Shown piece by piece: positions 11,082-22,410 of a stretch of 64,000 nucleotides of DNA. The DNA comes from Capra hircus (lineage: Eukaryota > Chordata > Mammalia > Artiodactyla > Bovidae), in contig NW_017189517.1 in the NCBI RefSeq assembly GCF_001704415.2, positions 5,033,167 to 5,097,166 on the forward strand, given 5' to 3'. The stretch's first letter is position 1; each line of letters starts with the position of its first letter. A model generated the notes under the pieces. It was not told the origin of the DNA and did not search any database. It was given only the letters and a program-made list of their open reading frames with translations. A program made the position numbers and the translations under genes.

Positions 11082-12025
11082 GCAAAATTGGGAAAAGTGT
11101 ATGTCAAGGCTGTATATTGTCACCCTGCTTAATTAACTATATGCAGAGTACATCATACGAAATGCCAGCCTGGATGAAGCACAAGGTGGAATCAAGATTG
11201 CCCGGAGAAATATTGATATTTATTGAGGTTATTGCTAACCTCAGATATGTAGATGACACCACCCTTATGGCAGAAAGAGAAGAGGAACTAAAGAGCTTCT
11301 TGATGATAGTGGAAGAGGAGAGTGAAAAAGCTGGCTTAAAACTCAACATTCAAAAAATGAAGATCATGGCATCCAGTCCCATCACTTCATGGCAAATAGG
11401 TGAGGAAACAATGGAAACAGTGACAAACTTTATTTTCTTGGGCTCCAAAATCACTGCAGATAGTGACTGCAGCCATAAAATTAAAAGACACTTGCTCCTT
11501 GAAGAAAAGCTATGACCAACCTAGACAACATATTAAAGAGCAGAGACATTCCTTTGCCAACAAAGGTCTGTCTAGTCAAAGCTATGGTTTTTCTAGTAGT
11601 TATATATGGTTGAGAGAGTTGGATCATAAAGAAAGCTGAGTGCCAAAGAATTGATGCTTTCGAACTGTGGTGTTGGAGAAGACTCTTGAGAGTCCCTTGG
11701 ACTGCAAAGAGATCAGACCAGTCAATCCTAAAGGAAATCAGTTCTGAATATTCATTGGAAGGACTGATGCTAAAGCTGAAACTCCAATACTTTGGCCACC
11801 TGATGCGAAGAACTGACTCCTTAGAAAAAAACTTGATACTAGGAAAGACTGAAGGCAGGAGGATAAGGGGATGGCAGAGGATGAGATGGCTGGATGGCAT
11901 CACCGACTCGATGGACATGAGTTTGAACAAGCATCGGAAGTTGGTGATGGACAAGGAAGCCTGGCATGCTGCAGTCCATGGGGTAGCAAAGAGTCAGACA
12001 CAACTGAGAGATGAAACTGAAATGA
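11082..12025 (+). mobile_element. BovB LINE, about 0.94 kb
   Basis: The copy begins near 'ttgggaaaagtgtatgtcaagg' in the RT, passes through a YVDD version of the catalytic box ('tatgtagatgac', so the alanine is replaced by valine) and ends near 12025 with a weak tail ('gatgaaactgaaatga'). It includes a 132-codon frame (11117-11515) and a second one (11686-12171) that runs past the element. It carries the same 'attcattggaaggactgatg' variant as the 2547 copy. Non-functional. Confidence 0.87.
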
Positions 12026-12719
12026 CCCTTTTCTCTGGTTACTTTCCTCTTGCTAGAAATATAAATCACTGTCACCATCTACATTTTTTTTCCATATTAA
12101 CAGAAAAGAAAAAGGTCATCATTATAGGGCTGTTTAAAAGAACACATGTAGTCACATGTGTATATTTATGACATCTTTGCCTTCATGAAGGCTTAGATGC
12201 CTGCATGTGATGCAAAGAGAGACAAGGCAGACCAGGCTGTGCCAGGTGCAAAGGCAGCAGGAGTGCATGTCTCATTTGACTGGAACATGGCCTCACTGCA
12301 GGTGACAGCAGGTGTTGACACTGGAAAACAGGGCTTTCCTTCCATGTACTTCAGGTCAGGGTTAATGACAGCAATATGATTAGATACTGCAGCCATCCTT
12401 CAGAATCTCTTTGCAATGTGAAAACATCTCAATTGATTAGGATACGTTTTAGAAGTCAATGAAAATTATGGCATGCATGACTGGAAGGTCTCTATTGCGC
12501 CTCCTCCTATAACATTGATGAAAATTAAACAGTAAGGTAAGGAGCAGCTCCTCACGTTAAAATCGATACAGCAAGTAACAATCGGTGCAGCAACCTACAT
12601 TTGGTAAAGCATATTTGCACCTAGCAATATGGAAGGCCATTTTAGTTCAGAATTTGGAGGATAGATGGAGAAGAGTAAATCCTACCCAAATATAACATAT
12701 GCCATGAAGTTCTATGATA
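12026..12719. other. Unassigned sequence
   Basis: Two overlapping short open frames on opposite strands (12193-12396 minus, 12197-12379 plus) have no family resemblance and no codon signal I can see. No repeat recognised. Confidence 0.4.
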
Positions 12720-12935
12720 TATACTTAATGCACGCTTGAAGATATTCTCAACACTTGACCCATTTCAACAAAGTTAATCTTCACAAGAACCCTATAAGAT
12801 AGGGACCACTGTATGAACTTCAAGTAGAAGGAAACTGGCACTCAGGTAAAATAACCTAACTTCACACAGGAAATAACAAGCGAAACTAGAGAGTAAACCA
12901 AAGCATTCTGAAATCAGATTCTGTGTCTTTAGTCA
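12720..12935 (+). repeat. MIR SINE remnant
   Basis: Diverged MIR core with 'cttcacaagaaccctataagataggg', 'ggaaactggcactcagg' and 'cttcacacaggaaataacaag' in consensus order. Old. Confidence 0.6.
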
Positions 12936-13194
12936 CAATATTCTACAGTTTCCTTATCTTGTGCTAAATTTATTTGATTGCTTTGGGATATTTGATTCTA
13001 GGTTGATTTGTGCAAATTTCTATTAACAGAACGGGGTGATTCATTATCTGAGTTGGTGTCTACTCCAAACATAGGATTAAAACTACTTCTGACCATGGAT
13101 CTAAATAAATAACCAATTTTTTTTAATTTACATCCACAAGGGTAACTGCTGGTTAATAATTAAAATATTTTGTATTTATATGGAGATCTTTAAT

Positions 13195-13385
13195 TTTCTA
13201 TCACCATATGCAATACCTCATTTATCCCTCATAACCACATGTGAAACGAACAGTATACTCATTTTAAAAATGAGTAACTGAGGCTTAGATATTTTAAGAA
13301 ACTTGTTCAAGGTGATACAATAGATGGAAGTGGCCTCGCTGCAAACTGAGTAGACACCAGTTATGAATCTCAGTATCTTAACGGA
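13195..13385 (+). repeat. MIR SINE remnant
   Basis: 'cctcataaccacatgtgaaac', 'actcattttaaaaatgagtaactgagg' and 'cttgttcaaggtgatac' follow the MIR order. Diverged and lacking its head. Confidence 0.65.
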
Positions 13386-13884
13386 AGTTCTCCTCTACTA
13401 TTTCTTGAGCAGTCTTATTCCTGACCTTGGCCTTACAGTGGCAGTTATAGCCCCTAATCAAGATGTGTGTGCTTTGAGGTGAGATAAATGACTAGGTGAC
13501 TATAAATGGTCATGCCTATAGTTCTATGATTTTCTGTTCTCTGAGGATGTGACCTGATTGAACACATGAATAGATGATATGAACTGTATTTTCCAGAAGC
13601 TCAATTAACCTTGGATTTTCTATGGGGAAAACATTATTAGTGATGCATCTATCTGAGTTTTTATCAAGGATAGGGCTCCAACAATATAGCGTAGACTGTG
13701 AAGTTTGAGCATTTATATTCATCAGAGTAATAAACAGTATTTGGTGTAACAATCTAAAAATGTGTCTTAACCTAACAAATATTTTTTTTTCCCCTCAACA
13801 CAGATTCAAGGCTGTTCCTTGTGGGCAGCTCTTCTGAGTGGTAACTCATAACTCTGCCATGTCAGACCCTTTACTTCTAGTCAC
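13386..13884. other. Unassigned sequence
   Basis: No gene or named repeat. A T-rich run lies near 13783-13792. Confidence 0.4.
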
Positions 13885-14110
13885 AAGGAGATAGAGCTGG
13901 TGGAGAATGAAAGCATGGGAGGTTACACAGAAGGTTTTAGAAGTCAGAAACGGAAGTGGTGCACATCACTGCCATACATATTTTATTACCCAGAGTTCAG
14001 TCACATGGTCCCTTTTTAGAGCAAGGGAGGAGGGGGATGCAATTCTATATAGCATTGTCTTCCTGTGTTGTAAGGAAGAAAAGAAGAATATGATGAAGCC
14101 CATGGCATTC
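13885..14110 (-). repeat. Possible old LTR remnant
   Basis: 'ggaagtggtgcacatcac', 'gagttcagtcacatggtcc' and 'gcaagggaggaggg' appear in the order of the antisense of an old mammalian LTR-type repeat. The match is from memory and the family name is uncertain. Confidence 0.35.
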
Positions 14111-14543
14111 TCTATGTCAACAGAGAGGTGCATCAAGGGTTCTACCAGCCCCACACATGCCTTATACCAGCCCTTTCCACACGAAAGCAAATTCCCATGT
14201 TTAGAGTCAAATGTGGTTGAACAAGGGCATATATTTGTGTGATGGGCCTGGTAGAAATCATCTTGGCTACCTCTGCCACCACTTTGGCTTGTTAGAGAAA
14301 ACTAGCCATAGGACATTTATAACATTTATTGAAAATGACCCTATATCATTACTGTTGCTGTGGTCCTCTTCCATCATCTTCAACAGTAGTACCCAAGGAA
14401 CAATACTAAGATATAGTGTCTTACAATCCACAAAGAACTTGACCAACTTGATATCATTTGAATTTCACCATCTTCTGTAATGGTCAGGCAGGAAGCACTT
14501 TATAGAAACCAGAGTTCAGAGAAGTCAGAACTTTTTCCTTATT

Positions 14544-14757
14544 GTTTCCCTGGTGGCTCAAATGGTAAAGAATCTGCCTGCAATGCGGGAGACCTAGGTT
14601 CAATCCCTGGGTCAAGAAGATTCCCTGGACGAGGGAATGGCAACCTACTCAGTATTCTTACATGAAGAATTCCATGGACAGAGGAGCCTGGAGGGCTATG
14701 GTTCATGGGGTCACAAAGAGTCAGACAAGACTGAGCAAATAGCACTTTCACTTTCAG
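14544..14757 (+). mobile_element. Bov-tA SINE, full-length type
   Basis: A tRNA-Glu-derived head ('ccctggtggctcaaatggtaa', with the B-box-like 'ggttcaatccc') is followed by the Bov-A body ('ggcaacctactcagtattctt', 'ggacagaggagcctgg') and the 3' end 'cacaaagagtcagacaagac'. SINEs like this are copied by BovB machinery through the shared 3' tail (family knowledge). The tRNA head is not a functional tRNA gene. Confidence 0.9.
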
Positions 14758-15650
14758 GAGGCAGCCAAGTGGAAACTAGAACCTTGATCTCAGATCACTT
14801 GCCTCTAGTAGAGTCCTTTCCATTCTGCGGATTCTCCTGTCACACTTCTAGCATCTGTAGACAGATTCCTATGTGAGGTCTAGCCAAGAAGGAACTCTGA
14901 AGCAAAGATACTGAAATAGATTTTCCTTTTTTTTTTTTTAAGTATGGGCTTCCTCACAGAGTCAAAAACTCTGTCAGTCAATAAGTGTTTACTGAGTATC
15001 CACACAAGGGAATGACACTGTTATGCAATGCCTTTGAAAGGAATTTATACTTTGTTAAGTGTTTGAAAATTGACTTTCACAGGGTGAAAAACTTTTGCCT
15101 TACATTTGAGCAGAATATTGATTTGAAAACAACAGCTCAATTCAACACAGCAAGATTTTATGCTGTTGATAAGTCAGGCCAGGTTTTCTTTGAGCCTAAC
15201 CTGGAGACAATGACAAAAGGAAAAAAAATATCAGTTAGTGTGTTGGGAGTAAAATTCTACTGTCCACACAATAATCTTATCCTAGACTGTGATAAAAATA
15301 AGAATTCAAGTACATGTGTTAGAAGCAAGCAGATGAAAACAACTAGAGACGGTCAACCTTGCATGACTATGATGCTTCTGGACTAGCAAATGTTGGCAGT
15401 GCCATTCCAATGGAAGATCTCCCCGTACACGTGGCTTAAAGATGAGTATGAATTGCCTACTCTCTGTCTCTGTATCCAGATCTTTCATATGAGATGATCT
15501 TCTGTGAGTTAAGCTGTGTAACTCCAAAACAACCTGTAAAGATTAGCAGTCTACAGAGTCACCTAAAGAAACAAAATAGATAACTAATACAAGGCTTGCA
15601 AGTGTTTTACTGTCAGATGGAAGATGTGTCAGCTATATTATCAGATAACA
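14758..15650. other. Unassigned sequence with an unsupported 133-codon frame
   Basis: A plus-strand open frame at 14985-15386 gives a 133-residue product with no domain, signal peptide or membrane segment that I recognise. The upstream 14927-14940 T-run and the lack of any flanking exon signals argue against a gene. No repeat family named. Confidence 0.35.
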
Positions 15651-15654
15651 GTTT

Positions 15655-15875
15655 CATCATTTGTACACCTACAATGTGCCAGGCATATCCTGACCATGTT
15701 CCATGCATAGGTTTAGTCAGTCTTGCTGTGAGAACCAATGACTGAAATATCCCTTATATCATCCTCATTTCACAGATTAGGCAACCAAGGCTTACAGTCA
15801 TCAAGTGATCCTTCCAAGGTCATGCAGCTAGTGAATTATGGAGTCAAAATTCAGGATTCAGATACATATAGGGCA
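15655..15875 (+). repeat. MIR SINE
   Basis: 'acacctacaatgtgccagg', 'atcctcatttcacagattagg', 'gtcatgcagctagtgaattatgg' and 'aaaattcaggattc' are a clear MIR order. Diverged. Confidence 0.75.
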
Positions 15876-15924
15876 GATTTCAGAACCGGAACAGAAGCTC
15901 AAGTGGCCTGCCACCTACCTGCTC

Positions 15925-16025
15925 ATCAGAATCACCTCTGGGCCCTGAAAAGATAAATGGCTCTGTTTTGCCTTAATATATGGCATCTGAATTCTGAGCA
16001 TTGGGTTTAAGAATCTATACTTGGA
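15925..16025 (-). repeat. MER5-like DNA transposon remnant
   Basis: 'tcatcagaatcacctctgggccc' at its start and 'gaattctgagcattgggtttaag' further on resemble the antisense of MER5A (a non-autonomous hAT element). Short and diverged, so tentative. Confidence 0.4.
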
Positions 16026-16184
16026 AAAATCTTTAAGATGAGTCTATTTTGCAGTGGAGAAAGAACCACTCCACTAAGATAGGCTGCCCAGAGAATGGAG
16101 AGTTACTATGATTGGAAGAACACTAAGCTGGCCCACATATTATACCTTATCATATCATATTATACCTGAATGTACACACACCAT

Positions 16185-16665
16185 CTAATCTCCTCCCTTG
16201 TGTATGAATGGAGCCTGTGAATATCATCAGAAGCGTACAGCTTGATGAACTGACATGTCAGATATGATGGAATAGTCACCTCTGCATTTGTTGTTTTATA
16301 CAGACTCTATCTTAGATTGGATGAGAGATTCTGCTGTTGTCTTGTAAAAGCAAAACAGTCATGTTGTGAGAGGACTAGTTGCTGAGAATGGTCCTTGGCC
16401 AACAACCACTAAGAAAAGGGAAACTTACTCTTACAACCTGAAGAAACTGATTTTGCTTCCATGATGAAAAGGACCTTGAGTTCCATAAAGGAACACAGAT
16501 GATCCAACTTGTGGTTTTCAGCTTTGTAAGACCCTGATTTGAGGGCCTAGTTAAGCTGTGCCCAGACTCCTGACTCATACAAACTCTAAAATAATAATTG
16601 TGTGTTTTCTTAAGCTACTAAGTTTGTATAGTTTGTTATACCACCACAGATACCAGTACAATTGT
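16185..16665 (+). mobile_element. MLT1-class LTR (MaLR)
   Basis: Clear order of MLT1 landmarks: 'cctcccttgtgtatgaatgg', 'catgttgtgagaggact', 'gtgcccagactcctgactc', then 'ataataattgtgtgttttctt' and 'agctactaagtttgta' at the 3' end. An ancient solo LTR without internal sequence. Confidence 0.7.
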
Positions 16666-16689
16666 AAAGGAAAAATTATGTGTCATTCA

Positions 16690-17880
16690 AGCATAGTTCA
16701 GGAGAAGAGGCTGCACTGGACCAAGAAGGCCAGCAGTGGTCGCTGTATTTGCAGTGAGAAGCTCATTGCTGATGAGCTCTCTAGCTATACCTCTTCTTCA
16801 GATTCTATGCTAGCCATGTATACTTCTGAATTGTATTTGAGTTTTCCCATAGGTGTACATAAGATGTATGTTAACTAAGGGATGGGAGAGCTTTGGTCCC
16901 TTGACAATGTCATGTAACGTGACAAAGGAATTAACTGGCGTTCTGGTTTACACCTCACTGTCTGTGACCTTAGTTAGTATGGATCTCCTGGTGAGAGAGC
17001 AACCATTTTGGGTACAAGTCCAGCTTCTAAAGCAGCTTTCCCTGGAAAGACCCCTGTGCATCACAGCTTCTCACCTGAATAAAAATCAATGATGTGCCTG
17101 CTATGTCCTAGACTCTATCAGCTCCCATTGTGGGTGCTCTGATTGAAACGTCTTCATCAAGAAGCTTCTTATTTGATAAAAGCAGCCAAGTAACTAAACA
17201 AGCAAACATACCAAATAGAGTGGTATATGGAAGCATAGAGATGAAAAATGTTTTGGGGGTGTATTGCCCCAAATGTAAAGCACCTCTTTTCTTTCATGAC
17301 AGAAATCTGTGCAGTATGGCATTCACAGGTTTGACATTTACTGTGTTTTATCTGGGATTTCCTCGCTGGTAAAATCATCTCAGCGAACATTGTGCACTGG
17401 AATTCTGTCTCCATTTGTTTTAATAGCCAGTGTAATAGCAGAATGCTGGTGCCAATGTCCTCTATTTGTCCTTTACTGCAATCTTACCTGGCGAGCTGCA
17501 GGAAGCAGTACAATAGCTAATTTTTAGATAAGTATATCTTAGGACACCACACGAAAATCAGCTGCAGGTTTGTACTGCCAGATTGAATTTTCTAAACATA
17601 ATAGCTTAGCTGTAGCAGCAATAGAGTAGATATTTCTTCTCTGATGCATTTCTATCCACTGATACTGAAGATGGGCAGTTAAAGGAATGGAACCTATTAT
17701 TACCATCTTTTTGCAAGCACAGATTTATCACAGATTCACACATTTTCCTGCCTATCTCACGCTCAGTTACTGGGATGTTTACGAAATGTCCCTAAAGGAA
17801 AAGGGAGGTGGTCAAGTAAGGAGGAACTGGGGCTGTATTTTCTCAAGCTTCGGTTGATATCAAGTTTTACAGATATGAGT
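16690..17880. other. Repeat-poor stretch, possible conserved non-coding DNA
   Basis: This is the longest segment in the window in which I recognise no transposon. Base composition is balanced and a few CpG remain (for example near 17365, 17380 and 17489). Several short frames exist but none shows a domain. It could be conserved regulatory DNA or just unannotated unique sequence; only comparison with other species would tell. Confidence 0.3.
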
Positions 17881-18134
17881 TATAAGATCACACTGCTTGC
17901 TATGAAAATGCTGTTGCTCTCCTTGACAATTATAGTTAAATTTCATAGGAAGCATCAGACCCAGCTCAGTTCCATGTTAGATGGTGGGCTGACAGTGATG
18001 AACTCAAGTTAACACAGCTTCTGTCCTCATGGTAGCTGGAGTTACTTGAAGAGACAGAGAAATAAAAAGTCAGGTAAATACCATTTACCTTAAAAAATGA
18101 TAAAATTATTGGACAGGACAAGTAATAATGAAAG

Positions 18135-18276
18135 ACAAAAATTTGTAATTGCTCACATTTATATGATTCTTTTTAGTTTATCTTTATAACTCTAGAGGAA
18201 GTTGTGATTAACCTCCATATTAGCTCTGAGGTAAGATTCGGAGAGGTTAACTGACATGATGAAGACCACTTATAGG
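18135..18276 (+). repeat. MIR SINE remnant
   Basis: 'gctcacatttatatgattc', 'aacctccatattagctctgagg' and 'gagaggttaactgacatg' match a diverged MIR core. Confidence 0.55.
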
Positions 18277-18402
18277 GGCTTCCCTAGCAGTCCAGTGGTT
18301 AGGACACCACTCTTCCAGTGCAGGGGGCACAGGTTCCATCCCTGGTTTGGGAATTTAAATCCTGATGCTGTGTGGTATAGGAAAAATAAAATAAAATAAA
18401 AA
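18277..18402 (+). mobile_element. CHR-type SINE (tRNA-Glu-derived)
   Basis: 'gggcttccctagcagtccag', 'tggttaggacaccactc', 'ccagtgcagggggcacagg', 'ttccatccctgg' and an AT-rich 'aaaataaaataaaataaa' tail are the plan of the CHR-1/CHR-2 SINEs of cetaceans, hippos and ruminants. It sits directly beside the MIR remnant. Confidence 0.75.
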
Positions 18403-18771
18403 TCATACACACTTTTAATGCACTAACTCAAAGTTGTTCTCCTAAATTTTGAATCCAGGTCAACTTCATCAATTCTCAAAGCAGAAATTTTCTATAGAGA
18501 CAATGAATTATCATGTGGAAGAAGTCTCACGTGAATGAATGTAATGAGGGGAAATGAATGATCAAAAGGAGAACAAGGTGAAAAACTCATCATTAGGGAC
18601 CTCCTACTGTTGAAATGGAAGCCAAAGAATGAGTTAACTTGAGAGCAGGATACGGAGCCAAGTCAGCAGCATTACCAGTAACAAAGAGGCCCTAACAAAG
18701 TCTAACATACTCTGTTTTCACTGCATAGCCCTGTGTATAACTATAGACCTACCTTCTTCAGTTATTTGAAC

Positions 18772-18950
18772 ACAGAATTCAGTGCAGGAGACCCAGGTTT
18801 GATCCCTGGGTCAGGAAAATCCCCTGGAGGAGGGCATGACAACCTACTCCAGTATTCTTGCCTGGAGAAACCCATGGACAGAGGAGCCTGGTGGGCTGTG
18901 GTCCATGGGGTTGCAAAGAGTTGGACATGATGAGTGACTAATGCTTTCAT
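18772..18950 (+). mobile_element. Bov-tA SINE, 5'-truncated
   Basis: The copy starts within the tRNA head ('gtgcaggagacccagg', B box 'tttgatccctgg') and includes the whole Bov-A body to 'gttggacatgatgagtgac'. The first about 40 bases of the family are missing. Confidence 0.85.
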
Positions 18951-20186
18951 TGCATACCCTTCAAGTAAAAATAAGGTTTATGGAGTTTGACAAGTGACAA
19001 GTATCCCTCACCCAGGTCCTTTTGTCAAAGAGATGGTGTTTACAAAAGAGAGAGAGTGTGTATCTCTCTTCAGTGGTACTATTATCACTATGCCACTCAC
19101 ACTGCCATCTGGCTTCCACAGAGGCCCAAACGTGCTGAGGAATTGAGTCTGTGCCACATGTGCTAGCCTATTAGCAACCCTAGTGTGGGAAAGTATTAAG
19201 GGTCAAAGAACAGGAGGACCACTCCTCTGTTTCTATACCCCATCTCCTTCCTGGCTGTGCCTCCTTATGGTGGAAGTGGGTAGCAGAAAGTATCACAGAG
19301 ATAGTCTGAGGAGATAGACTTCACCTATTCACATGGGACTTGAAGGTGATGGTTATCTCTTATCTGGCCCTGGCTCAGGAGCAAGCAAGCATATGCTGCT
19401 AATGGGCCTCCATAAAACTCATCTTCTGGATCAAGGGTAATACAAGAGAAAAGAAGGAATATGTAGTCAGCCTTCCTTTGTACTTCCCAACTACAGGGAG
19501 GGATGCCAAGTCCCAACAATTCACAGACATTTATGAAATTGTTTTTAAAATATGGTAATTCATGTATTAAGGGAGCTATTTTTTTAGCATCAGCTTCCCA
19601 TGCTGGACATTGCTCATGGCATCCCCATGGTCCATAAAGTCATTGGCGATACATTGGCTACACTGGTTTGGCATCTACCTTAAAGAAAAACATAAAAAAT
19701 AGCTTTGAAATAAACATGAGAAGAAAAGTAAAATATTACAGTTTCCTTAAAGGTAAGGGTATAGCCTATATCATAGGAACATGGAACGGTAAAGAGTAGT
19801 AGAAAGGTGTACTAGATAGGGTCCCAAGAGAGAAAAGAGAGTATACTCAAAATGAGATAATTAATCTCATCCCAAAGGGACACTTCACTAATTTGTGGGT
19901 ATAGGGGAACCTCAAGAGAGGATACAGTAGTAAGGAGAGTTACCAGTTGTAAGCAGTTACCAGAACTTAAAAACCGAAACTGTTATATATTTGCCTTAGG
20001 AGGCATGATGATCTCTGGATTCAGCTACACTTGTTCAAGGTGACTCTCTAAGAGGAAGACAGGTACTGAGGAGAATTAAACTCTTCCTAGCAGAAGCATT
20101 TTTGAATTTTTTTTCCAAATAGTATTGTTAGCCTCAGTAAGCTTTTAAGAATATATTACTTTTAATCATTAAAAACATAAACTTTG
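18951..20186. other. Unassigned sequence
   Basis: No gene or named repeat. A GA/GT-rich patch lies near 19044-19065. Confidence 0.4.
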
Positions 20187-20978
20187 AAATATCAATAACT
20201 TCAGATATGCAGATGACACCACCTTAATGGCAGAAATCAAAGAGAAACTGAAGAGCCTCTTGATGAAGGTGAAAGAGGAGAGTGAAAAAGTTGTCTTAAA
20301 ACTCAGCATTCAAAAAACGAAGATCATGGCATCTGGTCCCATCATTTCATGGCAAATAAATGGGGAAAACATGGAGACAGTGAGAGACTTTATTTTCTTG
20401 GGCTCCAAAATCACTGCAGATGGTGACTGTAGCCATGAAATTAAAAGACACTTGCTCCTTGGAAGAAAAACTGTGGCAAATCTAGACAACATATTAAAAA
20501 GCAGAGACATCACTTTGCCGACAAAGGTCCATATAATCAAAGCTATGGTTTTTCCAGTAGTCATGTATGGATGTGAGACTTGGACCATAAAAAGGCTGAG
20601 GGCCAAAGAATTGATGCTTTCAAATTGTGGTGCTGGAGAAGGCTCCTGACAGTCCCTTGGACAGCAAGGAGATCAAAGCAGTCAATCCTAAAGGAAATCA
20701 ACCTTGAATATTCATTGGAAGGACTGATGCTGAAGCTCTAATACTTTGGCCACCTGATCCAAAGAACCAACTCATCAGAAAAAAGACCGTGATGCTGGGA
20801 AAGATTGCGGGCAGGAGGAGAAGGGGATGACAGCTAATGGGATGATTGGATGGTATCACTGACTCAATGGACATGAGTTTGAGCAAGTTCCGGAAGATGG
20901 TGAATGACAGGGAAGCCTGGCATGCTGCAGTCCATGGGGTCACAAAGAGTCAGACATGACGGAATGACTGAACGTCAA
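20187..20978 (+). mobile_element. BovB LINE, about 0.79 kb
   Basis: BovB from 'aatatcaataacttcagatatg' in the RT palm to a decayed tail near 20978. The catalytic box ('tatgcagatgac') is the first thing encoded. A 140-codon frame at 20227-20649 covers the RT thumb/C-terminal side (EESEKV, ITADGDCSHEIKRHLLLGRK) and ends at a frameshift. Same 3' sequence lineage as the 2547 and 11082 copies. Confidence 0.87.
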
Positions 20979-21055
20979 CAATGTATTGGTAAAGTACAGT
21001 ATTTTGAGAGTATTGAAACTCACAGGTAAATATTTGTAAGATTTCATAGTTTACT

Positions 21056-21462
21056 GAGGTGCTATGGTTTGAGTGTGCCCTGTTCCTAATTCATATGCTG
21101 AAACCCTAATGCCAAATGTGATGACACCCTGTATAGGGTATTTAAGAGGAACTTAGGTCATGAGGATGGAGCTTTCACAAATGGGATTAGTGCTCTTTTA
21201 AAAGAGAACCTACAGAACTCCCTAGCCTACTTCTATCATATACAGACACTGGTTATGAACTAGGAAGAGAGTTCTCATCAAAACATGACCATGCTGGAGT
21301 CTTGAACTTGGATTTCCAACCTATAGAACTGTGAAAAAGAAATTTCTGTTTTTATAAGTTACCAAGTCCGTGGTATTTTGTGATAGTAATTTCTGTTTTT
21401 ATAAGTTACCAAGTCTGTGGTATTTTGTGATAGCAGCCTGAACAGATGAAGACACAGGCTTA
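21056..21462 (+). mobile_element. MaLR solo LTR with internal 47-bp duplication
   Basis: A full-length-looking MaLR (MLT1A/MST-like) LTR: 'gctatggtttgagtgtg' at the start, 'aggtcatgaggatggagc', 'atgggattagtgctctttt', 'gttatgaactaggaagag', 'cttggatttccaacc', and the end 'agcctgaacagatgaagaca'. The 3' region carries an extra tandem copy of a 47-bp segment (21341-21387 and 21388-21434) with one internal mismatch. No internal retroviral sequence. Confidence 0.75.
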
Positions 21463-21763
21463 GGAAATACTTTTAAAATGTCTACAACCCAACAGTATTA
21501 GTTTTGTGCTTTGAGATTTTGAACAAGATGGATTCGTTACACAAAAGGGCACCACTGGTAGACATTTAGAATTGACAATGGCTAGAAACAGCCTAGAATC
21601 TTCACATTAGGTTGTACAGTATCTCCAAATATTTCTTTCTTAAAAATTCCAAGGGTGAAAAGAGAGTTCAAGTTAGATGACTGTTCAGTCCCAGCTGCTC
21701 TACAGAGAATGCCAATTAAGCCCAAATCACATCATGGAGATGCAGCATGTGGGCCTCTAATCA

Positions 21764-21982
21764 TTGACTCATGGGAAAAGTCTTTGATGCTGGGAGGGAT
21801 TGGGGGCAAGAGGAGAAGGGGATGACAGAGGATGAGATGGCTGGATGGCATCACTGACTCGATGGACGTGAATCTGAGTGAACTCTGGGAGTTGGTGATG
21901 GACAGGGAGGCCTGGTGTGCTGCGATTCATGGGGTCGCAAAGAGTCGGACATGACTGAGCGACTAAACTGAACTGAACTGAA
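21764..21982 (+). mobile_element. BovB LINE, last 219 bp
   Basis: Only the end of the RT C-terminal region and the 3' UTR are present, from 'tgactcatgggaaaagtc' to (tgaac)n. The sequence is close to the family form, with CpG at 'ggggtcgcaaagagtcgg', suggesting a relatively young copy. Confidence 0.85.
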
Positions 21983-22299
21983 TGATGACCAGCTCTTACC
22001 AAGGAGCAGTTTCTCCTTACAGTCCAATGTGATTGATTGAAATCAAAACCTAATTTGAATGTGATTATGCCAATGAATTGCACATTTTCTGTTGGTTATA
22101 AATCACAGTAATGCTAGAAGTTTTGTTATTGGTACAGTATTAATTTGAAGCTTTTGACTTCCTGGATATGGGAAATTAGGCCCTTTCAGTGAAGATTTAG
22201 GACCTACCATGCCTTTGAGAGTCAAAAGCAACAATATGCCTCAAATTTCGTCCTTGTCTGCCAGTCTCCCATGGGCAAATTTCTGTGGCCCCTGCTCTT

Positions 22300-22410
22300 G
22301 TGATTCAGAACCAACCTAGTCCCCTTCCTTCAGAGACCCTTCCTACAAGTTTGTACATGGTGATCAGGGTTACATTCTTTGAGAAATGCTGCTCTGAACC
22401 TCCAAGGGCA
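22300..22410 (-). repeat. MER5-like remnant
   Basis: 'tgattcagaaccaacctag', 'ctacaagtttgtacatggtg' and 'tttgagaaatgctgctctga' match the antisense plan of MER5A. Diverged, tentative. Confidence 0.4.

Noticed and set aside
12193..12396. Overlapping frames on both strands
   Set aside because: Mutually antisense short frames without any family resemblance; more likely a stop-poor, GC-richer patch.
14544..14620. Possible tRNA gene
   Set aside because: The A- and B-box-like sequence belongs to the tRNA-Glu-derived head of a Bov-tA SINE and does not form a functional tRNA. The same holds for the other SINE heads.
14985..15386. 133-codon plus-strand frame
   Set aside because: No recognisable domain, no splice or promoter signals, and no repeat or homologue in mind. 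Frames of this size are expected by chance in 64 kb.
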